This document shows, one piece after another, positions 35,434 through 44,997 of a stretch of DNA of 64,000 nt. Origin of the DNA: Cypionkella aquatica (GTDB lineage: Bacteria > Pseudomonadota > Alphaproteobacteria > Rhodobacterales > Rhodobacteraceae). The notes beneath the pieces were generated by a model. It was given only the letters and a program-made list of their open reading frames with translations, was not told the origin of the DNA and did not search any database. Each line of letters opens with the position of its first letter. The first letter of the stretch is position 1. The stretch spans positions 315,789 through 379,788 of the forward strand of contig NZ_BSPP01000002.1 in assembly GCF_030161095.1 (NCBI RefSeq), written 5' to 3'. The translations under genes and the position numbers were made by a program.

Positions 35434-36539
35434 TGGAACGTCTTTCTGGGGTCAAACGCATCGCGGATGCCTTCAAAGATGAAGACAAGCAGCGACAACA
35501 TGATGGCGAAGGTGAAGAAGGCGGTGAAGGCCAGCGAGGGCATTTGCAAATTCTGCTGCGCCTGCCGGGACAATTGGCCCAGACTTGGCAGCGAGGCAGG
35601 CAGACCGAAACCCAGATAATCCAGCGCTGCCAGCGAACCGATTGCCCCCGCGACCACAAACGGCAGCATCGTCAGCGTCGCCACCATCGCATTCGGCAGC
35701 ACATGCCGGAAGATGATCACGAAATCAGACACGCCCAAGGCCTTGGCCGCGCGCACATATTCAAAATTCCGCGCCCGCAGGAATTCAGCGCGGACGATGC
35801 CAATCAGCCTTGTCCAGCCAAAGGCGATCATCAGGCCGATCAAGATCCAGAAGCTGCGTTGCCAGACCGAGAACACGATGATGATGACGTAAAGATCCGG
35901 CGTGCCGCCCCAGATTTCCAGCAGACGTTGAAAGATCAGATCAACCTTACCGCCAAAATAGCCCTGCACCGCACCTGCCGCGATGCCAAGTATCGAGGTC
36001 AGCAGCGTCACGATCAGCGCGAAGGCCACCGACAAGCGGAAGCCATAGATCACGCGCGCCAGCACGTCGCGGCTGGTGTCATCGGTGCCCAGCCAATGTT
36101 CGGCATCGGGGGCAGACGGTGCGGCCTTGCCGCCCAGATCGTTGATCGTGTTGTAGGAAAACGGGATCAGTGGCCAGATGATGCGGCCTTTTTCAAATCC
36201 TTCGGCCTGATAGGAGCCAGCTGCGACCTGCGCCAAGATGTCTTCGGGGGCATCAAAGCAATCGACGACACCGCCTGTCAGGATCAGGCATTGCACCTCG
36301 GGTGCTTTGTAATTTGCTTCGGTGCGGAAATCGCCGCCGTAGTCGGTTTCGGCATAAAACTTCAAAAACGGCATCCGCCATTCGCCGCGATAATCGACCA
36401 GCAAGGGCCGGTCATTCGCCAGAACCTCGGCAAACAGCGACAGCCCAAACAGCGCGGCAAACAGCCAAAGCGACCAGAACGCGCGCCGGTTGGCCTTGAA
36501 GTTGCGCCAACGCCGCTGGTTCAACGGGGACAAAGCCAT
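35430..36539 (-). CDS. yejE: ABC permease YejE
   Basis: A 369-residue inner-membrane permease. It has the large periplasmic loop after helix 1 typical of YejE (RPLLVDYRGEWRMPFLKFYAETDYGGDF, about residues 44-75), then the GTDDTSRDVLARVIYGFRLS hallmark and an EAA-type loop (VRAAKALGVSDFVIIFRHVLPNA). It overlaps yejB by one base and yejF by four, so all are translationally coupled. Confidence 0.93.
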   Translation of the reverse strand: MALSPLNQRRWRNFKANRRAFWSLWLFAALFGLSLFAEVLANDRPLLVDYRGEWRMPFLKFYAETDYGGDFRTEANYKAPEVQCLILTGGVVDCFDAPEDILAQVAAGSYQAEGFEKGRIIWPLIPFSYNTINDLGGKAAPSAPDAEHWLGTDDTSRDVLARVIYGFRLSVAFALIVTLLTSILGIAAGAVQGYFGGKVDLIFQRLLEIWGGTPDLYVIIIVFSVWQRSFWILIGLMIAFGWTRLIGIVRAEFLRARNFEYVRAAKALGVSDFVIIFRHVLPNAMVATLTMLPFVVAGAIGSLAALDYLGFGLPASLPSLGQLSRQAQQNLQMPSLAFTAFFTFAIMLSLLVFIFEGIRDAFDPRKTFQ

Positions 36540-37702
36540 CAGCCCCTCCGCTCAAAGTCAATGCGGGGATCAACCCAGACATACATCAGATCCGAGATGA
36601 TGCCGACGATCAGCCCCATCAGGCCAAAGGCGAACAAAGTGCCGAAAATCACCGGATAATCCCGCTCGACCGCCGATTTGAAGCCGAGCTGGCCCAGACC
36701 ATCCAGGCTGAAGATGTTCTCGATGATCAGACTGCCGCCAAAAAACACCCCGATGAACAGGGCCGGAAAGCTGGCAATGACGATCAGCATGGCATTGCGG
36801 AACACATGGCCATAAAGCACGCGGGTTTCAGACAGACCCTTGGCCCGCGCGGTCATCACATATTGCTTTTTGATCTCATCCAGAAAGCTGTTTTTGGTGA
36901 GCAAGGTCAGCGTGGCAAAGGACGAAATCGTGCTGGCCACCACGGGCAAAGTGATGTGCCACAGATAATCGCCGACTTTGCCAAGCAGGGAAAGTTGCTC
37001 AAAATTCTCGGATGTCAGGCCCCGCAGCGGAAAGATCCGCCAGTAGGAGCCACCCGCGAACAACACCAGCAGCATCACCGCCACCAGCAATCCGGGGATG
37101 GCGTAGGCCGCGATGATCACGCCGCTGGTCCAACTGTCAAAGCGCGAGCCGTCGCGCACAGCTTTGCGGATGCCCAAAGGAATTGAGATTAGGTAGGCCA
37201 GCAGCGTCGACCACAGCCCCAAAGTGATCGACACCGGCAGCTTTTCGGCCACCAGCCCCATCACGCTTTCAGAGCGGAAATAGCTTTGGCCGAAGTCAAA
37301 GCGGATGAATTTCCCCATCATGATGAAAAACCGCTCGTAAGACGGGATCATTTGCTTTTCGCAGTCTTTGGCCTGTTGCAGCGGTGTGCCGCTGTAGCCT
37401 GCGGGACAGACAAAGCGGGCAAAGCCGAACTCTACCTCCAGCTTGGCGCGAAACTCGGGGGGCAGGCCGCGGCCGCCGACATAGCCCTTGCCGCCCATGG
37501 CATCGCCCGCGGCATCGTTGCCAGCATCATTGCCGGTGCTGCCGCCGACCGAACTGAGCGCATCGCCCGAGTTTTGCAGCCGCGCTTCGATCTGATCAAA
37601 TGGCCCGCCGGGCACAAATTGCGTCAGCGCAAAGTTCAGCACCATGATGCCAAGCAGGGTTGGGATCACCAAAATCAGCCGTCGAAGGATGTAAGCCAGC
37701 AT
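36539..37702 (-). CDS. yejB: ABC permease YejB
   Basis: A 387-residue permease starting MLAYILRRLILVIPTLLG. The periplasmic loop has an unusual Ser/Gly/Ala/Asp-rich repeat (GGSTGNDAGNDAAGDAMGG near 55-73), then CPAGYSGTPLQQAKDCEKQ as in YejB. The EAA-type loop is ARAKGLSETRVLYGHVFRNA. Its ATG directly follows the yejA stop (TAAATG). Confidence 0.93.
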   Translation of the reverse strand: MLAYILRRLILVIPTLLGIMVLNFALTQFVPGGPFDQIEARLQNSGDALSSVGGSTGNDAGNDAAGDAMGGKGYVGGRGLPPEFRAKLEVEFGFARFVCPAGYSGTPLQQAKDCEKQMIPSYERFFIMMGKFIRFDFGQSYFRSESVMGLVAEKLPVSITLGLWSTLLAYLISIPLGIRKAVRDGSRFDSWTSGVIIAAYAIPGLLVAVMLLVLFAGGSYWRIFPLRGLTSENFEQLSLLGKVGDYLWHITLPVVASTISSFATLTLLTKNSFLDEIKKQYVMTARAKGLSETRVLYGHVFRNAMLIVIASFPALFIGVFFGGSLIIENIFSLDGLGQLGFKSAVERDYPVIFGTLFAFGLMGLIVGIISDLMYVWVDPRIDFERRG

Positions 37703-39571
37703 TTATTTCAGCACGCCCGCAGCCTTGAGTTTGTCAGCCTTGGCTTGGTCAAACCACCAGATATCCATCTCACCCAAAGCATAGGGCGGCAGGTTGTCGG
37801 GATGTGCATATTGATCGTAATAGGCCACGGTGTGGGTGTTTTTATACCATTGCGGCACCCAGAAATCCTCGGCCCGCAGCACACGGTCCAGCGCTTTGGT
37901 GGCGACGGTCAGTTGGTCTTTGGTTTTGGCAGCCATCAAAACATTGATCAGCTTGTCGACGGCTGGCGATTTCAGCCCCATCAGGTTGAAGGCGGAATCA
38001 TCTGCCGTGGCCGAGCCGAAATACTGCTTTAGCTCTGACCCCGAAAAATAGGTCGTTCGCGCCGCGCCGGTAATGATATCAAAGTCATAAGACGGTGGGC
38101 GGGTGCGGCTTTCCATCTGTGCGGGGTCAATATTGATCAGTTCGGCATCGACGCCCAGTGCTTTCAGGTTCTCGACATAGGGCGAAATCACCCGGTCGAA
38201 TGACGGGCTGTCGTTCAGAAACTCGACCCGTAGCACTTCGCCTTTGGCATTGCGGCGGATGCCATCGGTGCCAACCTCCCAACCGGCTTCGTCGAGCAGC
38301 TTTGACGCCTTGCGCAGGTTGCCACGATCCAGCTGTTTGTCGCTGGAAACCGGCGCCATCACGGCCTCATCGGTCAGGATGCTGGCGGGCAGATCGCCCG
38401 CGTCGACCAAGGGTTGCAACAGGGCTGCTTCTTCGGGCGAGGGGGTGCCGGTGGCGGCAAGCCAACTGTTTTCCCACAGCGAATTGACGCGGGTATACAG
38501 CCCATAAAACAGTGTCTGGTTTGACCATTCAAAGTTGAACATCAAGCCGATCGCCTCGCGCACGCGGGGGTCTTTGAATTTCTCGCGCCGCAGGTTGAAC
38601 AGAAATGCCTGACCGCTGGCTTTCGAGCCTGACGGCAATTCGGCTTTCACCACTGTGCCATCGGCGACGCCGGGGAAGTCATAGCCGGTTGCCCAGGATT
38701 TGGCCGAGTTCTCATTGCGGAAGGTGTAAGCGCCGCCTTTGAACGCTTCAAACGCGGGCACGGAATCGGCGAAATATTCCATCCGAATGGTGTCAAAATT
38801 CGCGGTGCCGCGCATGATCGGCAGGTCTTTGCCCCAATAATCCGGGTTGCGCTTGTAGGTGATCCGCTCGGGCGGGCGCACTTTGTCCACCATATAGGGG
38901 CCAGAGCCGATATAGGGGATCAGCGTGGTTTCCTCCATATCCAGCTTTTGCGTCTCATACTGCGCTTTCGACAGGATCGGCAGGCCGCCGACATCGGCTG
39001 GCAGATCGCGGGTCGGCACGCCGGGTTTGAAGGTGAATTTGATGCGATGCGGGTCGAGAATTTCGGCCCCCTCGACCCCTTCGTTGAAGATTTTGCGGAA
39101 GTCGGACAGGCCCTTGGTGCGGAAAATCTCAAAGCTGAAGGCAACATCTTCTGCGGTCAGCGGCGTGCCATCCGAGAATTTTGCCTCGGGGCGCAGGTTG
39201 AAGATCACCCAAGAGCGGTCTTCGGGGTATTCCAGCGTGCTGCAGATCAGACAATAGCTGGCACCGATCTCGTCTGCGGTGCCGGTCAGCAAGGTTTCCA
39301 GCGGCAAGGACGACAATACCCCCGCAACACCTTTCACCGAAAACGGGTTCATGGTGTCAAAGGTGCCGGGAAACCATTCGGAAATCTCACCGCCTTTGGG
39401 GGCATCGGGGTTCACATAGGGCAGCGCCTTGAAATCGGCGGGCAGGGCGAGATCGCCAAAGGTCGAGATGCCATGCGCGGTGATCACCGGCCCATCTGCG
39501 AGAGCCGTACCTGCGAGTGTCGTGCCTGCGCATAGTGCCGCCAGCATAAAGCCCAACTTGATCTGCCGCAT
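37703..39571 (-). CDS. yejA: Periplasmic binding protein of the Yej importer
   Basis: A 622-residue family 5 binding protein from ATG 39571 (AGGAGG upstream). The signal peptide runs LGFMLAALCAGTTLAGTALA (cleavage ALA-DG). The mature part has HGISTFGDLALPADFKALPYVNPDAPKGG, the very typical YejA start. YejABEF imports microcin C and peptide-like compounds in enterobacteria; the natural ligand here is unknown. It is first gene of a five-gene operon ending in a glycosyltransferase. Confidence 0.94.
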   Translation of the reverse strand: MRQIKLGFMLAALCAGTTLAGTALADGPVITAHGISTFGDLALPADFKALPYVNPDAPKGGEISEWFPGTFDTMNPFSVKGVAGVLSSLPLETLLTGTADEIGASYCLICSTLEYPEDRSWVIFNLRPEAKFSDGTPLTAEDVAFSFEIFRTKGLSDFRKIFNEGVEGAEILDPHRIKFTFKPGVPTRDLPADVGGLPILSKAQYETQKLDMEETTLIPYIGSGPYMVDKVRPPERITYKRNPDYWGKDLPIMRGTANFDTIRMEYFADSVPAFEAFKGGAYTFRNENSAKSWATGYDFPGVADGTVVKAELPSGSKASGQAFLFNLRREKFKDPRVREAIGLMFNFEWSNQTLFYGLYTRVNSLWENSWLAATGTPSPEEAALLQPLVDAGDLPASILTDEAVMAPVSSDKQLDRGNLRKASKLLDEAGWEVGTDGIRRNAKGEVLRVEFLNDSPSFDRVISPYVENLKALGVDAELINIDPAQMESRTRPPSYDFDIITGAARTTYFSGSELKQYFGSATADDSAFNLMGLKSPAVDKLINVLMAAKTKDQLTVATKALDRVLRAEDFWVPQWYKNTHTVAYYDQYAHPDNLPPYALGEMDIWWFDQAKADKLKAAGVLK

Positions 39572-39703
39572 CCCCGACCTCCTGCAAACTGTCGCTTTTG
39601 CTGCGACCCTGTTGCTGCACATGCTAAATCGGAAGCCGATCACGCCACAAGGCGCGAATGTGTGATCATTGCCGCGCAAGCGATGCCAGCCGCCGTGAAA
39701 ATG

Positions 39704-39731
39704 AAAAAGCCGCCCGAAAGAGCGGCTTTTG
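39704..39731 (-). terminator. Terminator after the cytochrome c gene
   Basis: AAAAGCCGC (39705-39713) pairs with GCGGCTTTT (39722-39730) over an eight-base loop; on the minus strand it is followed by T-rich sequence. It lies 22 bp after the cytochrome stop. Confidence 0.82.
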
Positions 39732-39753
39732 CAAGGCGATTGCGCGCTTTGGA

Positions 39754-40275
39754 TTACTTCACGCTTGCCAGATAGGCGATGACATTGGCGCGGTCTTTCA
39801 CATCCGGCAGACCAGCGAAGCCCATCTTGGTGCCTTTGACATCGGCTTTCGGGTTCAACAGGAACAGTTCCAGCGATTCCGGGGTCCAGGCATCTTTCAC
39901 CGACGCCATGGCTTCGGAATAGGCAAAGCCTTCGACGGAGCCGCGCGCCCGGCCAACAACGCCGTTCAAATGCGGGCCGGTGCCGTTGGTGTTGTCAACC
40001 TTGTGACATGCCGCGCATTTCTTGAATACCTTTTCACCAGCAACCGGATCAGCAGCGGCGAACAGTTCAGCAAAGGGTGGGCCCTCGGCTGCAGCAGCAT
40101 CGCCCGCGCCTGCATCTTCTACCGGGATCGAATAGGCTTGCGCCACTTCTTCGCCGCCGTGGCTTTCGCTGCCACCGCCGTAAATTGACTCGCCTGCCCA
40201 AGAAATGAACAGATACACCAGAAGCGAGCCACAGACTGCGCCGGTCACCTTGGTCAAAGTCATCGTGTCGAACAT
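39754..40275 (-). CDS. cycM: Membrane-anchored cytochrome c (CycM/cytochrome cy type)
   Basis: A 173-residue protein from ATG 40275 (GAAGGAAGG upstream). The N-terminal helix (about 8-27) lacks a clear cleavage site and acts as an anchor; an Ala/Gly/Glu linker follows. The haem domain has CAACH (C87, C90, H91) and Met151 in GTKMGF as the axial ligand. Such cytochromes carry electrons from the bc1 complex to terminal oxidases or the photosynthetic reaction centre. It is monocistronic. Confidence 0.92.
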   Translation of the reverse strand: MFDTMTLTKVTGAVCGSLLVYLFISWAGESIYGGGSESHGGEEVAQAYSIPVEDAGAGDAAAAEGPPFAELFAAADPVAGEKVFKKCAACHKVDNTNGTGPHLNGVVGRARGSVEGFAYSEAMASVKDAWTPESLELFLLNPKADVKGTKMGFAGLPDVKDRANVIAYLASVK

Positions 40276-40422
40276 GTCGCGCCTTCCTTCGGGTCGTGTT
40301 TGGGGCGGCGTTGAAGCCGGAACCTGATTTGGCGTTACTACCCGCTTCCCCCGCCCTCTTTCAAGGTATAGTAGCGCGACCAATCGCCCCAATGCGGGGC
40401 TTTTTACGGCGGAGTGGTCGAA

Positions 40423-41253
40423 ATGTCAGGGCGTATCGCGTTTCAGGGCGAATTGGGGGCGTATTCGCATCAGGCATGCCAGCAGGCACGCCCGGATATG
40501 GAAGCATTTCCCTGCACCACCTTTGAAGACGTGGTCGAGCTGACTCGTTCCGGCGAAGTCGAGTTGGGCATGCTCGCGGTTGAAAACTCGACCGCTGGCC
40601 GGGTGGCAGATGTTCATTCGCTGTTGCCGCGCGCGGGTCTGCATATCGTCGACGAGGCTTTCGTGCGGGTGCATGTCAATCTGCTGGGCGTGCGCGGGGC
40701 CAAGGTTTCGGATGTGAAAGAGGCGCATGGCCACGTGGTGATCTTGCCGCAATGCGCGGGCTTTCTGAAAGCGCATGGCATCAAGGGCAAGGTCAGTTCC
40801 GACAATGCGCGTGCGGCGCGCGAAGTGGCCGAGGGTGGCGACATTACCAAAGCGGCACTGGCCAGTGAACTGGCGGCCTCGATCTATGGCCTTGATGTGC
40901 TGGCCCCGCATATCGAAGACAATGCCAACAACACCACGCGCTTTCTGGTGATGAGCCGCACCCCCGACCATAGCCGTCGCGCGACGCTGATGATCACCAC
41001 CTTCACCTTCCGGGTGCGCAACATTCCGGCGGCTTTGTATAAGGCGATGGGCGGCTTTGCCACCAATGGCATCAACATGACCAAGCTGGAAAGCTATATG
41101 GTGGGCGGCAGTTTCACCGCGACCGAGTTTTATGCCGATATCGAAGGCCATCCCGAAGACGCCGCCGTGAAGCGCGCGCTAGAGGAATTGCGCTATTTCA
41201 GCACGCAGGTTGATATTCTGGGCGTCTATCCGGCAGACCGCCGCCGCGACTGA
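40423..41253 (+). CDS. pheA: Prephenate dehydratase
   Basis: A 276-residue monofunctional enzyme from ATG 40423 (GGAG upstream). The dehydratase domain has the catalytic TTRF at 171-174 and conserved [10 protein letters not shown]. An ACT domain (about 190-270) carries [22 protein letters not shown] and an ESYM motif where many homologues have ESRP, so allosteric Phe binding may be altered. It makes phenylpyruvate in phenylalanine synthesis. A GGGGGGGG/CCCCCC hairpin follows the stop. Confidence 0.93.
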   Translation: MSGRIAFQGELGAYSHQACQQARPDMEAFPCTTFEDVVELTRSGEVELGMLAVENSTAGRVADVHSLLPRAGLHIVDEAFVRVHVNLLGVRGAKVSDVKEAHGHVVILPQCAGFLKAHGIKGKVSSDNARAAREVAEGGDITKAALASELAASIYGLDVLAPHIEDNANNTTRFLVMSRTPDHSRRATLMITTFTFRVRNIPAALYKAMGGFATNGINMTKLESYMVGGSFTATEFYADIEGHPEDAAVKRALEELRYFSTQVDILGVYPADRRRD

Positions 41254-41261
41254 TGCAGGGA

Positions 41262-41283
41262 GGGGGGGGATGCCCCCCGTTTG
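41262..41283 (+). terminator. Probable terminator after pheA
   Basis: Eight G residues, ATG loop and six C residues are followed by GTTTG, starting 9 bp after the stop. The T-run is short, so efficiency is uncertain. Confidence 0.5.
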
Positions 41284-41284
41284 A

Positions 41285-41758
41285 TCAGTATTTCTTCACC
41301 GCCCGATAGCGGGCTTCGATATCGCCCGCCAATTGCGCTGCGCGCTGGTCAAATTTGCGGTCAATCCGCGCGCGGGCAAGCCGCAGGGATTGCAGAAACA
41401 ACCGCGCGGTCAGGCTGCGCGCCGAGACTTCCAGCACCACATGCATACGTGTGCGTTTGCCGCCCAGCTCCATCAATTCGACCGAGGCTAGGCCCTCAAT
41501 CGCCTGTGACGTCCCGGCAAAGCGCAAAAGCGTTGGCGCTTCGATCTGCATCAGCTCCAGCTCCATGTTGCGGGGTTTGCTGCGATAGGAAAATCGCGCG
41601 GCCCAGCGCATGCCAGCCGCAACATGGCGCAGCTTGTCGGTGCGCGACACCTCGGCGCCGCGCCGCATTGCCGCGCGCTCCCATGTTTCAAAATCTGAAA
41701 GGATGCGGAACACATCGGCAATCGGCGCTTCAATATCCTGCTTCGTTGAAAACCGCAT
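41285..41758 (-). CDS. SRPBCC-fold protein of unknown ligand
   Basis: A 157-residue protein from ATG 41758 (AGGGG upstream). The start, MRFSTKQDIEAPIADVFRILSDFETWERAA, is the START/Bet v1-like N-terminal strand-helix. The C-terminal helix is long and Arg-rich (LRLARARIDRKFDQRAAQL). These folds bind lipids or other hydrophobic ligands. It lies on the same strand as nudC (68 bp gap) with no clear joint function. Confidence 0.75.
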   Translation of the reverse strand: MRFSTKQDIEAPIADVFRILSDFETWERAAMRRGAEVSRTDKLRHVAAGMRWAARFSYRSKPRNMELELMQIEAPTLLRFAGTSQAIEGLASVELMELGGKRTRMHVVLEVSARSLTARLFLQSLRLARARIDRKFDQRAAQLAGDIEARYRAVKKY

Positions 41759-41826
41759 CGCTGACCCCTGTTTTATTCTTGTCTGCGGCACATGCAGCGC
41801 ACTCGAAACCTTGGCAGTGATAGCCT

Positions 41827-42777
41827 TCAGTCCAGCCGTTCTGCAAGGAAATTTGCCATCAGAAACTGTGCAATAGCGCCGGTTCGCGCAGGTTTGATCT
41901 TGGGATGCTGCCCGGCCATCACCTCGACCAGCTCTTCGCGGGTCACCCACAGGGCGTCTTCCAGTTCGACCGGATCAAGGGTGATCTGATCCGAGGTCGC
42001 CTCGGCAATGCAGCCAAACATCAAGGATGCCGGAAATGGCCAAGGCTGGCTGGCCAGATAGCGCACCGGGCCGGTGGTGATGCCGGTTTCTTCAAACACC
42101 TCGCGCCGCACGGCGGCTTCCAGCGTCTCACCCGGTTCAACGAAGCCCGCCAGCAGCGAATACATCCCCTCGGGCCATGGGGCCGAGCGCCCCAACAGCA
42201 GCTTGTTGCCACGCACCACCAGCATGATCACCACCGGATCGGTGCGCGGGAAATGCTGCGCGCCGCAGGCCGCACAGCCGCGCTGCCAGCCGGCATGGCT
42301 GATCTGCGACGGCGCACCGCAGGTCGCACAAAACCCATGCGAGGCGTGCCAATGCAGCACAGCTTTCGCCATCGCTGCCAATTCCGCCTCGCGCGGGGTC
42401 AGCAAGGTCATCACACCGCGCAGATCTTCAAAGGCCTGATCCTGCGGCAGGGCGGGGTGATGCTGGCGGTTGGCATCGACAAAGCCGGGGCCGGCCTCGG
42501 TCGCCAAAACCTCTGGTGCCCAAGCCGAGATATCTTGCGCAAACCGCGCGATGCCATCGTCGAGGCCCAGAAACACCGCAGTGCCGCCCAGCAATACCGG
42601 ACTGTCAGCGCGGACCCAAGCCAGCCCGCTTTGGCCTGCGATCAAGGGCTTGCCCCGCCACAGCGGCAACACAAACCCCGAGTCCAGCAATTTGGCCATC
42701 TGCGCCGGGTCATTGCGCAAAGCCGCCGCCCGATCCAGACCCGAGCCGCCAAATGTCACCGTTTCCGCCAGCCGCAT
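41827..42777 (-). CDS. nudC: NAD(+) diphosphatase / NADH pyrophosphatase
   Basis: A 316-residue Nudix enzyme from ATG 42777. A zinc ribbon (CATC near 150, CAAC about 20 residues later) precedes the Nudix box GFVEPGETLEAAVRREVFEE. Downstream SQPWPFPASLM is the NudC-specific motif. It cleaves NAD(H) to NMN(H) and AMP and, in E. coli, decaps NAD-RNA. Confidence 0.94.
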   Translation of the reverse strand: MRLAETVTFGGSGLDRAAALRNDPAQMAKLLDSGFVLPLWRGKPLIAGQSGLAWVRADSPVLLGGTAVFLGLDDGIARFAQDISAWAPEVLATEAGPGFVDANRQHHPALPQDQAFEDLRGVMTLLTPREAELAAMAKAVLHWHASHGFCATCGAPSQISHAGWQRGCAACGAQHFPRTDPVVIMLVVRGNKLLLGRSAPWPEGMYSLLAGFVEPGETLEAAVRREVFEETGITTGPVRYLASQPWPFPASLMFGCIAEATSDQITLDPVELEDALWVTREELVEVMAGQHPKIKPARTGAIAQFLMANFLAERLD

Positions 42778-43009
42778 CACAGATCCCCATATTTTGCCCA
42801 AGCTTTCGCACGGAACAGCGGTGGCGGCAATTCGCTGCGATGGGTTTGCTGCGTAAACCAGACGGTCAAATTTGCAACTCAGGGGAGATAAAAGTAAAAA
42901 TGGTTACGTTTTCACTTTCCTTTCGATAACTCTATGTAACACGCTAAACCATTGGGAGAAAAGCGTGACATAGATCAGGCACCCAATAGCGACGAATTAG
43001 GGATCAACG

Positions 43010-44962
43010 GTGCAATACAACCTGACGCATAGCCGCGCTGACGCTGGCCGCAGTTTTTCCAATGTCGAGATTGATCTGCGGTTGCTGGCCACGTCTGATT
43101 TGCATGCCAATCTGTTGGCATGGGACTACCATTCTGACAAAGTCGCACCGCAGCGCGGTCTGGCGCGGATCGCCACGCTGATCCACACGGCACGGTTTGA
43201 ATGTCCGCAGAACCTGTTGTTTGATAATGGCGACTTCCTGCACGGCACGATCCTTGGCGATTACATGGCCGAGATCACCCCCACCCTGCGCTCGGGTCGT
43301 CCGCTGCATGCCCACCCGATGATCGCGGCGATGAATCTGTTGCGCTATGATGCGGTGGCGTTGGGCAATCACGAATTTGGCCACGGATTGGGGTTCTTGC
43401 GGCGTTCGCTTGCGGCTTCGCGGTTTCCGATTGTCTGCTCTAACCTCTATTTCAAGCCAACGCGCGGCGCGCCGCTGGCAGCACCCAGCCTGCTGCTGCA
43501 TCGCCATCTGCGCGACCGCAACGGGCGCTCGCATCAGTTGAAAATCGGCGTGCTGGGCTTTATTCCGCCGCAGACCACGATCTGGGAAAAGCGCTATCTG
43601 AAAAGCCGTGTTTCGGTCGATGATATCGTGGCCTCGGCGCGGCTGCTGGTGCCAGAGCTGCGGGCGCAGGGCGCTGATCTGATCGTGGCGTTGTCACATT
43701 CCGGCATTGATACCGCGCAAATCGGCAGCGAGCTTGATCCGGGGGCAGAGAACGCGAGTTCGGCACTGGCCGAAGTGAACGGCATTGACGCGATCATTGC
43801 AGGCCACACCCATCTGACCTTTCCGACCGAGTCTTCCCGCGATCTGGGCGGCAAACCTGCGGTGATGCCGGGGTTTTTCGGTTCGCATCTGGGGGTGATT
43901 GATCTGCGATTGCGCCAGACCAACAAAGGCTGGCAGGTGGCGCAGTTCAGCGCCAGCCTGCGCGCGATTTCCCGCCGCGAGCCGCAATCGGGGCAAGTGA
44001 TGGCCTTGGTTTCCGACGATCCGGCGATTGCCGAGATTGCACGGCCTGCGCATCAGGCCTTGATGCAAAGAGCCGATGCGGTGATTGGCGAAAGCCCGGT
44101 GCCGCTGCACAGCCATTTTGCGTTGCTGACCCATAGCCCGGCGCTGATGCTGGTGGCGGCGGCGCAGGCTGATCATCTGCGCAAGGTCTTGCCCGCCAAC
44201 ACTTTCGCGCCCGACACGTCACCTGCCCCCGCCGAATCTTCAGCGGCACTGACGAACTTGCCGCTGCTGTCAGCGGTGGCCCCGTTCAAGGCGGGGGGGC
44301 GAGCCGGGCCGGAAAATTATACCGACATTGCCGCAGGCCCGCTGCGGGCGCGGCATGTCAGTGATCTTTACATCCACCCCAACAGTCTGGCCTGCCTGCG
44401 CCTGAGCGGTCAGGACATTGCCGATTGGCTTGAACGCTCGGTCAGTCTGTATCGCCAGATCGCGCCGGGTGCCGTTGACGCCGCCTTGATTGACGAGGAT
44501 TTCCCCAGCTTTAACTTCGATATCATCCACGGCCTGAGCTATCAGATCGACCTCGCGGCGCCGCCCCGCTTTGACAGCCGGGGCCGGGTGGTTGACGCCG
44601 CGGCGCGGCGTATCCGCGATCTGCGCTATCTGGGCCAACCCGTTCTGCCCGCGCAGCACTTTGCGCTGGCCACCAACAGCTACCGCGTCGCGGGGGGCAC
44701 TGGCTTTGCTGGCACCGGCACCGAGCAGTTTCTGTATGATGGCGATGAGAGCAACCGCGAGGTGCTGCTGCATTACCTCAGCCGTGGGGCCGTGCCGCAA
44801 GCCGCCACGCCGACTTGGGGCTTTGTGGCCATGCCGGACACGACGGTGACGCTGGATCTAAGTCCGAGCGCGGTGCATCATCTGGCCGATGTTCCGCATC
44901 TGCGTCTAGAGCCGCTTGCGCTGCAAGCCTCGGGCTTTCGCCGCTTTCGCCTGCATCTGTGA
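43010..44962 (+). CDS. 5'-nucleotidase / 2',3'-cyclic phosphodiesterase-like enzyme (CpdB/UshA family)
   Basis: A 650-residue metallophosphoesterase. GTG 43010 follows AGGG at good spacing. The metal-binding set is LLATSDLHAN (Asp30, His32), FDNGDF, GNHEFGHG, HSGID and GHTH. The C-terminal 5'-nucleotidase domain has TNSYRVAGGTGF and the SxYRQ-type stretch VSLYRQIA. Homologues are usually exported, but no signal peptide is visible at this start, nor in a plausible upstream start. It may be cytoplasmic. Confidence 0.85.
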   Translation: MQYNLTHSRADAGRSFSNVEIDLRLLATSDLHANLLAWDYHSDKVAPQRGLARIATLIHTARFECPQNLLFDNGDFLHGTILGDYMAEITPTLRSGRPLHAHPMIAAMNLLRYDAVALGNHEFGHGLGFLRRSLAASRFPIVCSNLYFKPTRGAPLAAPSLLLHRHLRDRNGRSHQLKIGVLGFIPPQTTIWEKRYLKSRVSVDDIVASARLLVPELRAQGADLIVALSHSGIDTAQIGSELDPGAENASSALAEVNGIDAIIAGHTHLTFPTESSRDLGGKPAVMPGFFGSHLGVIDLRLRQTNKGWQVAQFSASLRAISRREPQSGQVMALVSDDPAIAEIARPAHQALMQRADAVIGESPVPLHSHFALLTHSPALMLVAAAQADHLRKVLPANTFAPDTSPAPAESSAALTNLPLLSAVAPFKAGGRAGPENYTDIAAGPLRARHVSDLYIHPNSLACLRLSGQDIADWLERSVSLYRQIAPGAVDAALIDEDFPSFNFDIIHGLSYQIDLAAPPRFDSRGRVVDAAARRIRDLRYLGQPVLPAQHFALATNSYRVAGGTGFAGTGTEQFLYDGDESNREVLLHYLSRGAVPQAATPTWGFVAMPDTTVTLDLSPSAVHHLADVPHLRLEPLALQASGFRRFRLHL

Positions 44963-44997
44963 TCGGCTATCAAAGCGGTGCACAACTGGGGCTTGCC

